6,564 nt of DNA. It comes from an uncultured Acidimicrobiia bacterium. GTDB taxonomy: Bacteria > Actinomycetota > Acidimicrobiia > UBA5794. The stretch spans positions 1 to 6,564 of the forward strand of contig CAJQOW010000084.1 in assembly GCA_905480055.1 (NCBI GenBank), given 5' to 3'. Both the position numbers and the translations under genes were made by a program. Positions 1 to 5,652 of this stretch are shown piece by piece. Each line of letters opens with the position of its first letter. Within the stretch, counting starts at the first letter, position 1. The notes beneath the pieces were generated by a model, which did no database searches, had not been told where the DNA came from, and was given only the letters and a program-made list of their open reading frames with translations.

Positions 1-83
1 AATGCCGCACGAGTTGCGATTCCGCCTGAGGCCCACCCGAGGGCGGCAGCAAGGATTCCAGCCCAGTAGATAGGACGCATCAT
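1..83 (-). CDS. N-terminal fragment of an EamA/DMT-like membrane transporter (partial)
   Basis: Read from ATG at 83 on the minus strand, the DNA encodes 27 residues before the window ends: MMRPIYW, then AGILAAALGWASGG, then IATRAA. A short polar start, one hydrophobic glycine/alanine-rich helix with a central GW pair and a following ATRAA resemble the first transmembrane helix of drug/metabolite transporters (EamA family), where a W-G/G-W pair followed by xxTRxA is common. Family knowledge would make the full protein an inner-membrane carrier of about 10 helices, but only the first helix is visible, so the substrate cannot be named. ATG at 83 and ATG at 80 are adjacent possible starts, with no convincing Shine-Dalgarno. 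The frame stays open upstream, but that stretch (SER/PRO-rich) is not membrane-like. The gene diverges from the plus-strand gene at 437. Another small membrane protein with an N-terminal anchor is possible. Confidence 0.5.
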   Translation of the reverse strand, partial: MMRPIYWAGILAAALGWASGGIATRAA

Positions 84-146
84 CGAAGGGTAGGACCGCG
101 CTGACTCCGCCGATTCTTCCCAAACGACGAGCGAACGCGGGAGGGA

Positions 147-163
147 GTTGTGAGTTGTGAGCC
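147..163 (+). repeat. Tandem 7-bp repeat and first copy of a 13-bp direct repeat
   Basis: GTTGTGA occurs twice in tandem at 147-153 and 154-160. The overlapping 13-mer TGAGTTGTGAGCC (151-163) recurs exactly at 335-347, immediately before the third palindromic element. The first copy lies 10 bp before the first palindromic element, so the 13-mer appears to be part of, or a companion to, the repeat unit. Function is unknown. Confidence 0.55.
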
Positions 164-173
164 TTGGGTCTGA

Positions 174-210
174 GTCCCTCCTTCAGGGGGGACGGGCGAA
201 CGGAGTGAGC
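174..210 (-). repeat. REP-like palindromic element, copy A (inverted)
   Basis: An imperfect palindrome at 174-193 (GTCCC...GGGAC ends, C-rich left arm, G-rich right arm) is followed by CGGAGTGAGC at 201-210. Reverse-complementing the copies at 280-316 and 347-384 gives the same order: a GTCCC/GGGAC palindrome, then a CGGAG-x-GCAGCG-like tail. This copy is therefore in the opposite orientation and more diverged. It is not followed by a T-tract, so it is not a classical intrinsic terminator. Confidence 0.45.
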
Positions 211-279
211 CAGGGGGCGCGTGAGCCTGCGAACACGAACGTGGCGTTGCCTAGCTGTGGGACCATCCCCCTGCATCGT

Positions 280-316
280 CGCTGCGCTCCTCTGCCGTCC
301 CCCTTGAAAGGGGGAC
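280..316 (+). repeat. REP-like palindromic element, copy B
   Basis: The unit is CGCTGCGCTCC (280-290), a 6-bp spacer, then a palindrome with perfect 9-bp arms: GTCCCCCTT (297-305), a 2-nt centre GA, and AAGGGGGAC (308-316). The first 11 bases match copy C exactly, and the palindrome arms match copy C apart from one extra G there. The palindrome could fold into a strong GC-rich stem in DNA or RNA, but with almost no loop and no U-tract. Confidence 0.7.
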
Positions 317-334
317 TGACAACGGGGGAAGTTC

Positions 335-347
335 TGAGTTGTGAGCC
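335..347 (+). repeat. Second copy of 13-bp direct repeat TGAGTTGTGAGCC
   Basis: Exact repeat of 151-163. It abuts, and shares its last base with, the CGCTGCGCTCC block that begins copy C of the palindromic element. This placement suggests duplication of a larger unit rather than chance. Confidence 0.55.
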
Positions 348-384
348 GCTGCGCTCCGCTGCTGTCCCCCTTTCAAGGGGGGAC
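347..384 (+). repeat. REP-like palindromic element, copy C
   Basis: Same order as copy B: CGCTGCGCTCC (347-357), a 6-bp spacer, then a palindrome of GTCCCCCTT (364-372), centre TC and AAGGGGGGAC (375-384), with one extra G in the right arm. The centre dinucleotide is the reverse complement of that in copy B, as expected if the central palindrome had flipped. The element ends 52 bp before the start codon at 437, so a transcript of that gene could carry the hairpin in its leader. Confidence 0.7.
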
Positions 385-436
385 TCACGTGCGAGTCGGG
401 TCCAACGCGTGACGCTTACCGCTGGGATGGTCTTGA

Positions 437-1381
437 ATGCCCCGCATGCGCACAACCACAGCCATGATGCTGGCCGCCGGAATCCTCATGGGATCGCTGT
501 CGATCGCCCTAGTGGATGCGCCAACAGCCATGGCACAGGCCACCACGCGGTGCGCCGAGCTGTTCCCAGAAGCTGAATGGGTTGCGGTGGACGGGCTCTC
601 CGTGGATGTTGGCATGTCTGATGTCCCGGCGGGACGCATGGAACGGTTCTCGGCCGAGATCGAACGCACCGCTGCAGCGGTGACCTCCGATCTTGGCGGA
701 TTGACCGATTCCACGGTCTGCATCGTGGGTGGGGACAGCACCTTTGACGACAGCCGGTACACGGCCCCAACGTTGCGCTTCCACGCAGCGATCGATAGTC
801 CGAACAACGTCATCGTCATCTCAGCCGCAAGCCCCGGAGCGGTCTTGCCGGCGTCAGCGTTCGCCATTCCTCACCTTGCGCTGTGGAACCTCAGCGATGG
901 AGAAGGCTGGCCCGAACCCATCGCATCAACGATCGCCCAGTGGTACCGAGCAATTGCCCTCGACAGGATGGCTCAATACCGGGTCGAGTCGACAGGGGCA
1001 GATTTCAGCGTGGATCCCCTGACGGGCGAGGGCAACTTCGGACTCGACTTCTCGACCGATGCGCGCATCGACTGGTTGGCATCCTCCCAGGTCGCAGTCA
1101 GGGCGTGGGATCCGTCGCGCAACGAAGCCGCTATCGGCTACTTCATCGAGTACACCGCTGCCGAGAACGGTGTTGCGTCGATCACGTCGCAAGATGCCGC
1201 AGAATGGTCTGCCCGCGAGGAAGCCTGGCGATCATCGCTCGTCACAGATATGACGGGACGAACCGAACCGACGACCGGATGGATCTCGGGAATCACAATC
1301 GCGGCGGTAGCGGTGATCGTCACGATCGTCCTGGCCGTCGGAGGCTTCATCACCAAACGAAGATCCAAACGCACCCGCTAA
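437..1381 (+). CDS. Secreted, C-terminally membrane-anchored protein of unknown function
   Basis: I do not recognise a named family. The 314-residue product begins with a signal peptide: basic MPRMR, a hydrophobic core (about 10-28) and an AMA|QA cleavage site after residue 33. The mature domain (34-282) has only two cysteines, C39 and C95, which could form a disulfide. A hydrophobic segment (about 284-305) followed by KRRSKRTR looks like a single membrane anchor with a short cytoplasmic tail, placing the domain outside the membrane. Residues 145-171 (IPHLALW...EGWPEPIAS...QWY) and 229-272 (an AAIGYFIEY segment, then a C-terminal EEAWRSSL) recall the layout of peptidase-MA-like gluzincins, but no HExxH zinc motif is present. 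A catalytically dead relative is only a guess. ATG 437 is chosen because GGGATGG (424-430) lies 6 nt upstream and it preserves the basic n-region; ATGs at 446, 464 and 467 are weaker. The gene is monocistronic and convergent with the DUF389 gene, 32 bp apart with no clear terminator. Confidence 0.85.
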   Translation: MPRMRTTTAMMLAAGILMGSLSIALVDAPTAMAQATTRCAELFPEAEWVAVDGLSVDVGMSDVPAGRMERFSAEIERTAAAVTSDLGGLTDSTVCIVGGDSTFDDSRYTAPTLRFHAAIDSPNNVIVISAASPGAVLPASAFAIPHLALWNLSDGEGWPEPIASTIAQWYRAIALDRMAQYRVESTGADFSVDPLTGEGNFGLDFSTDARIDWLASSQVAVRAWDPSRNEAAIGYFIEYTAAENGVASITSQDAAEWSAREEAWRSSLVTDMTGRTEPTTGWISGITIAAVAVIVTIVLAVGGFITKRRSKRTR

Positions 1382-1413
1382 CGCCAACTACCACGGCCGC
1401 CACACCTCAAGGC

Positions 1414-2559
1414 TCATGGCTCAGCCACCGCACGCTCGGTCTCCGTCGCAGCAACAAGCAGCCTCAGCCGAATAGGCGTGGAGAGCTGCTCGGCAAGTTC
1501 CTCGGCCAAGGGGCCGGCGAGCGGGCCGACAACGGAGCTGGCGACAACCACATCAACGTCGGTGAACCCGTCCTTTACCTTCACATCGACTTCGACCACT
1601 TCGGTGCTCGCCAGGCCGTCGCCAACATACTCCTCGACCACCGCGGTGACCTCGTCGGTGGGGTCCGATAGAGGTAGCACAGCTCCCCTGCCGAACTGCA
1701 TGGGTAGCACGACGATGATGGCGGCGATTGCTGCCCAGCTGATACCTCGCAGGATCTGGGTGTGCCCACGCAGCGGATTGTGGCCGGGGACAAAGCCTGC
1801 TGCGAGGAATGTTGCGGATGCCGCAATGACGATGCCGACGACGTTGGCAAGGAACAACAGCCCCGCCCCGAGGGCGAGTTGCCACTCGGTGAGCTGAAGG
1901 GTGATCCCAACCACGGCGAGCGGGGGCACGAGGGCAACGGCCACGGCAACACCGGTGAGGGCGTCTGCGGCATGTCTTCGAACCTGTCCATAGGCACCAG
2001 CAGCACCGGCTGCGAGGGCGATGCCGAGGTCGAGGAGGTTGGGCGACGTCCTGGCCATCAGCTCTGCAGGGAGCGGGGTCTCCCTGCCGGGGATCACGAA
2101 CGAGATGACCGCGGCCAGGAGCACCGACAGCAGCGCACCCGCTGCGACGAGCAGCGCACGATTGAGAACTCGCCGTGGCCACCCCATCACCACCGCTGCT
2201 GCGAACCCGAGCACGGGAAACATCAGTGGGGCGACGAGCATGGCTCCAATCACCACGGCCGTCGAGTCTGCGAGCACGCCAAACACCGCAATGGCGGTGG
2301 ACAGCATCATCAGGGACACGAACCTGGTGAAGAACTGCCTGCGATTGATTCCACGCGGAAACAGGTGGTCGATGACCGCACGTCGCTCATCAGCCTGGAT
2401 GAGTTCCCGACCGCGCCAGAGCCGCTTCAGCTCCGCCAACACGACCACAACGACACCTCCGACGAGGGGTGTGGATGGTTGGGGGGTGGATTCCGTCTCG
2501 CCAGCGTGCGACGTTGATCGGTCCTCGGCGGTCTTGACCGCCGTCAGCGCCTGCTCCAA
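1414..2559 (-). CDS. DUF389 (TIGR00341-like) integral membrane protein
   Basis: The 381-residue protein has the DUF389 hallmark: a hydrophobic block with LSTAIAVFGVLADSTAVVIG followed by AMLVAPLMFPVLG (about 86-118), and a second conserved stretch, VAVAVALVPPLAVVGI (204-219). About seven hydrophobic segments are visible, near 80-97, 101-125, 134-157, 176-190, 202-222, 227-257 and 272-289. A soluble C-terminal part (about 298-381), rich in valine and acidic residues, may be an alpha/beta domain. The family is widespread in bacteria and archaea and its function is not established; a channel or transporter role is only inferred from topology. The start is uncertain. TTG 2559 has no Shine-Dalgarno, but the first 13 codons all end in G or C, so coding probably reaches this far. 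GTG 2448 has GGAGG 7 nt upstream and would give 344 residues. A strong Shine-Dalgarno with ATG at 2606 is one frame away, suggesting translational coupling or a one-base frameshift. Family identity is confident; the N-terminus is not. Confidence 0.88.
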   Translation of the reverse strand: MEQALTAVKTAEDRSTSHAGETESTPQPSTPLVGGVVVVVLAELKRLWRGRELIQADERRAVIDHLFPRGINRRQFFTRFVSLMMLSTAIAVFGVLADSTAVVIGAMLVAPLMFPVLGFAAAVVMGWPRRVLNRALLVAAGALLSVLLAAVISFVIPGRETPLPAELMARTSPNLLDLGIALAAGAAGAYGQVRRHAADALTGVAVAVALVPPLAVVGITLQLTEWQLALGAGLLFLANVVGIVIAASATFLAAGFVPGHNPLRGHTQILRGISWAAIAAIIVVLPMQFGRGAVLPLSDPTDEVTAVVEEYVGDGLASTEVVEVDVKVKDGFTDVDVVVASSVVGPLAGPLAEELAEQLSTPIRLRLLVAATETERAVAEP

Positions 2560-2606
2560 GCCTGCGCCGGGTGGATTGTGCTCGCTCGTTCGGCCTGCGT
2601 GAGCAT
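2544..2606 (-). other. 20-codon ORF with strong Shine-Dalgarno overlapping the DUF389 5' end
   Basis: ATG 2606 follows AAGGAGG (2619-2613) by 6 nt, the best ribosome-binding site in the window. The frame encodes MLTQAERASTIHPAQAWSRR and stops at TGA 2546-2544, 13 bp inside the DUF389 frame as opened from TTG 2559. Stepping back one base near 2559 would join it directly to the DUF389 frame. It could be a leader peptide coupling translation to the downstream start, or the true DUF389 N-terminus broken by a one-base deletion or assembly error. The peptide has no run of repeated amino acids like those of attenuator leaders. Confidence 0.4.
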
Positions 2607-2612
2607 GGGTGG

Positions 2613-2619
2613 CCTCCTT
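2613..2619 (-). promoter_or_regulatory. Strong ribosome-binding site (AAGGAGG)
   Basis: The minus strand reads AAGGAGG, then CCACCC, then ATG (2606). Complementarity to the 16S 3' end is almost full and the 6-nt spacing is near ideal. It serves the 20-codon frame at 2606, not in frame with DUF389 as sequenced, which is why it bears on the true start of that gene. Confidence 0.65.
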
Positions 2620-2650
2620 GCAATCGAGCGGGACCAGCTTCCCCGATCGA

Positions 2651-2679
2651 GGAATAGCCGTGTGCTAAACAAACGTGAA
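2651..2679 (-). promoter_or_regulatory. Weak candidate sigma-70-type promoter for the DUF389 gene
   Basis: On the minus strand TTCACG (2679-2674), a 17-nt spacer and TATTCC (2656-2651) form a loose -35/-10 pair (4/6 and 3/6 matches to the housekeeping consensus). It would start transcription near 2644 and leave a leader of about 38 nt before ATG 2606. An imperfect inverted repeat, TCGAxCGGG/CCCGxTCGA, spans 2624-2650 in that leader. The evidence is weak; the surrounding 2607-2840 gap otherwise shows no gene. Confidence 0.2.
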
Positions 2680-2840
2680 GACGGTGATAGGGGTTCCCGG
2701 CCCCAAACGCCGCTCCGTATCTAGTCAATGCCCTGAGGACAGGAATCGGCTATCGGAGAGGTGAACCGAGGCAGCGCGGAACAGTGGCGACTTTGCTGGG
2801 AAAGCGGCGATAAGGGGGTGAGAAGGGCTCAGTGTGGGCG

Positions 2841-5585
2841 TCAGGTGCGGCCGAGCAGGTCGTTGACGACAGCGTCGAAGGTGAGGCCATGACCAGCCTC
2901 TGTGGCGGCAGCGAGTGCAGCAGGTTCCATATCGGGCACAATCGAGTCGAGGGTCGACGTCGCAACCTCCCGGATGGTCTGGTTGACGGTGAATGGCTGA
3001 CGTTCCGAGACGGGGTCGTCGATCACCATCGTGAGCAGCGAAACGGCGTTGGCCGACTCGCCGAGTGCTGCACGGACAGAGGCGATCTTGGCGATCACCG
3101 CGACCATGTCCGTGATCATCCCCATTCGTTCTGAGATTTCGAGGCTCTCGGTGAGGGCCAATTCAGCTTCCTCGTACTGGCCGGCGACGGTGGATGCCTC
3201 ACCGAGACCCGAAGAGCTTTCGAAGAGGCCTCGGAGGTAGCCGATGTCACGGGATCGGTCGCCTTGTCTGCGATACAGATCGATTGCATCGATCGTCTGG
3301 TGCTGGTTCATCGCCATGAGTGCCTGCAGCCACAACGCCCAGGTCATGAAGTAGCGCTCGTCGATCGACGAGTAGTACTCCATGTTCCCGTCGAGATACG
3401 TCTTGGCCATGTCGAAATCTCCCCGAAGAATGCACGAGAAGGAAAGCCAGTTCTTGGTTCCGCAAGCCCACAGGGGCTCGCCGAGCTGTTCGTAGACGTC
3501 GAAGTAGCGTTCGAGGGAACTCGTCATCTCGTCGGCTCGGCCCATGTAGGCATTCCCGATCGCGGAGGCCTGCACGACAAGCCAACGATCGAGAAGGGTC
3601 GTGCTATCCGGCAGAGCATCGAGGGCAGCGTCGGCCTCGGCTGCGCCCTCTTCCACTTGACCGATGAGAATCCGGAACCAGGCTGCGGCTCCCCTCGCCG
3701 TCTGGCGGGCGCTCACGCAGGAGTCCTCCGTTCGTCCCTCGAAAGCAACCATCGCTTCCTCGAAGAACTCGATTGCTGCCGGGTACCACCCTCGGAACTC
3801 GTAGACGAAGTACAGCATTGCCATGAACCGCAGCGAGTTGGTCGCATCACCCAGTGACAGATACCTGCGCCACGCGGTGCGGATGTTCTCGATGTCAGCC
3901 TCGACCGTGCGGGCCATCAATCCTTGGTCGCTCTTGAACATGAGCGGCTCCATCGAGTCCATGAGGTCTGCGAAGTACGCTGCGTGGGCGAGCTGGACCT
4001 CGGCGCAGCGTTCCGTATCCGTTTCGAGTTCCGCTTGGGAGTATTGGCGCAGCAGTTCGTGTACCGCGTATCTCCCCGCGCCGGGATCAGACACGAGCAG
4101 GGACTTGTTCGACAGGTTTGCCAGGCCTCGCAGTGAGGCCCCGGCAACCACCTGTGCGGCGTCTCGCGTGAAGCCGCCACGGAAGACCGACAGGGCTGTG
4201 AATGTCGCCCGTTCATCGTCTGACAGCAGCGACCACGAGTAGTCGAATACGGCGCGGATGCTGCGGTGACGGTCCGGGACGTCGCCCGTCTCGGTCTCAA
4301 GGAAGTCGAGGTTCGAAGAGATCTCGCTTGCGATGTCAGACACGCTCAGCATGTCGACCCAAGCCGCTGCGAGGACGATTGCCAGAGGGAGCCCGCCCGT
4401 GGTGTCGAGGATCGTGTGGAGAGCATCGAGGTCGTCGGAGTCAATCGTGAATCCGGCATCGACTCGTCGTGCGGCGTCAACGAACAGGCGCACGCCTTCG
4501 GTGCCCATCGCGTCATCTGGCGTTGTCCACTCGGTGTCGAGCCCGGACAGCGAATACACCGCTTCACCCGACACGTTCAGCTTCGCCCGAGACGTTGCGA
4601 GCACACTGATCGCCGGGGCGACCTTCAGAATGTCTGCCACGAGTGACGCCTCGTCCCTGACGTGTTCGAAGTTGTCGAATACGAGGAGCTGGCGCTTCCC
4701 TGCGAGGTAGCTGAGCAGCTGGCTGCGGCGATCCTCGTCGGCAGACAGGCCGATGCCGAGTGCTTCGGCCACTGTCTGGACGATGTCCGAACCGGATGAG
4801 ATGTCCGCCAGTGGGACGAAGAACACGCCGTCGGGATAGTTCTCCGAGATGTCGGCAGCGACCTGAACGGCGAGCCTCGTCTTGCCTGAGCCCCCTGCGG
4901 CGAGAATGGTGACGAGCCGTGCTTCGCCGATCCGCTCGGCAATCTCCCGACGCTCAGTTTCGCGACCCACGAACTCTGTGAGTTGCACCGGAAGGTTGTT
5001 GGCGATGGAGGTGAGGGATCGCAGGGGCGGAAACTCGCTGCGGAGGCCTTCGACGTTGAGCTGATACACGTGCTCAGGCCTCGTGAGGTCCTTGAGTCCG
5101 TGCTCTCCCATGTCCTCGACCGATGTCCCTCCCGGCAGCCGGTCCTGTACCAGTTCGAACGTCGAACGCGACAACACGATCTGGCCTCCGTGGGCAATCG
5201 CCCTCAGTCGCGCTGCACGGTTCACCGTCGGCCCGTAGTAGTCGCCGTCACGCAGATCGGCATCGCCCGTGTGGAGTGAGGCACGCACGGACAGCGGCTC
5301 GGGTGTCTCCCAATCAACTACGGCGAGGTCCGCCTGCAGCTCGGCGGCTGCCACAACGGCGTCGGTTGGGGACTCGAAAACGACGAACCAGCTGTCTCCT
5401 TCGCCCCTGGCCTTCACGGGGACACCGCCGTTCCGCGTCACGGCATCCTCGATGGCGGCATCGTGCTGTTCGAGTGAGCTACGCATGCGGTCGGGATCCT
5501 GTTCCCAGGCCCGCGTTGATCCCTCAACGTCGGTGAACAGGAACGTGACGTGTCCGTTGGGGAGGTCAAGCATGCCGACGATCAT
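2841..5585 (-). CDS. Class III nucleotide cyclase - STAND (NB-ARC-like) ATPase - TPR signalling protein
   Basis: Counted from ATG 5585 the product has 914 residues. Residues about 12-178 are a class III adenylate/guanylate cyclase domain: FTDVEGST with metal-binding D19, GEGDSWFVVF with D64, and DYYGPTVNRAAR holding substrate-type D115, catalytic N122 and R126. All key residues for making cAMP (or cGMP) seem present. An NTPase of the AfsR/MalT-like STAND class follows: FVGRE linker, P-loop AAGGSGKT (229-236, K235), Walker B QLLVFDNFEHV (299-309), ATSR sensor (330-333) and GGLPLA (397-402). A winged-helix-like part (about 440-515, ending in a HELLRQYS motif) precedes helical TPR-like repeats (about 530-855). 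The C-terminus (AALAAATEAGHGLTFDAVV) matches the usual end of such proteins; there is no LuxR-type HTH. No signal peptide or membrane segment is seen, so it is probably cytosolic. An in-frame GTG at 5621 would add 12 residues and ATG 5573 would remove 4. ATG 5585 is preferred for its weak GGCGG 7 nt upstream. It lies 67 bp downstream of dinB on the same strand. Domain calls are confident; ligand and output are unknown. Confidence 0.92.
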   Translation of the reverse strand: MIVGMLDLPNGHVTFLFTDVEGSTRAWEQDPDRMRSSLEQHDAAIEDAVTRNGGVPVKARGEGDSWFVVFESPTDAVVAAAELQADLAVVDWETPEPLSVRASLHTGDADLRDGDYYGPTVNRAARLRAIAHGGQIVLSRSTFELVQDRLPGGTSVEDMGEHGLKDLTRPEHVYQLNVEGLRSEFPPLRSLTSIANNLPVQLTEFVGRETERREIAERIGEARLVTILAAGGSGKTRLAVQVAADISENYPDGVFFVPLADISSGSDIVQTVAEALGIGLSADEDRRSQLLSYLAGKRQLLVFDNFEHVRDEASLVADILKVAPAISVLATSRAKLNVSGEAVYSLSGLDTEWTTPDDAMGTEGVRLFVDAARRVDAGFTIDSDDLDALHTILDTTGGLPLAIVLAAAWVDMLSVSDIASEISSNLDFLETETGDVPDRHRSIRAVFDYSWSLLSDDERATFTALSVFRGGFTRDAAQVVAGASLRGLANLSNKSLLVSDPGAGRYAVHELLRQYSQAELETDTERCAEVQLAHAAYFADLMDSMEPLMFKSDQGLMARTVEADIENIRTAWRRYLSLGDATNSLRFMAMLYFVYEFRGWYPAAIEFFEEAMVAFEGRTEDSCVSARQTARGAAAWFRILIGQVEEGAAEADAALDALPDSTTLLDRWLVVQASAIGNAYMGRADEMTSSLERYFDVYEQLGEPLWACGTKNWLSFSCILRGDFDMAKTYLDGNMEYYSSIDERYFMTWALWLQALMAMNQHQTIDAIDLYRRQGDRSRDIGYLRGLFESSSGLGEASTVAGQYEEAELALTESLEISERMGMITDMVAVIAKIASVRAALGESANAVSLLTMVIDDPVSERQPFTVNQTIREVATSTLDSIVPDMEPAALAAATEAGHGLTFDAVVNDLLGRT

Positions 5586-5652
5586 AGGTCGACCGCCGCC
5601 TCGGCAGGAACCGTGCCTCACCCCGAGGCTTCTAGGCCCACGAGCCCCGGCC

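Larger units (their letters stand above)
84..436. other. Non-coding divergent intergenic region with repeat cluster
   Basis: This 353-bp stretch separates the divergent genes starting at 83 (-) and 437 (+). I see no credible gene: open frames across it have no recognisable protein and run through palindromes. It holds three REP-like palindromic elements (174-210, 280-316, 347-384), a tandem 7-bp repeat (147-160) and a 13-bp direct repeat (151-163 and 335-347), listed separately. Promoters for both flanking genes should lie here, but no -35/-10 pair stands out. Confidence 0.6.

Noticed and set aside
174..384. CRISPR array
   Set aside because: The three repeats differ in orientation, sequence and spacing, with spacers of unequal length, and no cas gene is nearby.
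297..384. Intrinsic terminators at the palindromes
   Set aside because: Stems are strong, but there is no usable loop beyond 2 nt and no following T-tract on either strand.
157..576. Open frame across the repeat cluster into the secreted-protein gene
   Set aside because: It translates the palindromic repeats and then the wrong frame of a gene with a clear signal peptide.
883..1671. Plus-strand open frame (262 codons) overlapping the secreted-protein gene in another frame
   Set aside because: It runs across the end of one gene and antisense to another; composition is Arg-rich low-complexity and it has no independent ribosome-binding site.
1762..2517. Plus-strand open frame (251 codons) opposite the DUF389 gene
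   Set aside because: It is the antisense shadow of a conserved membrane protein; the translation is unusually rich in His, Glu and Gly with no hydrophobic core or motif.
2700..2728. TTGACT on the minus strand (2728-2723) as a -35 box
   Set aside because: At 16-18 nt downstream the sequence is GTTTGGGGCC, with nothing like a -10 hexamer.
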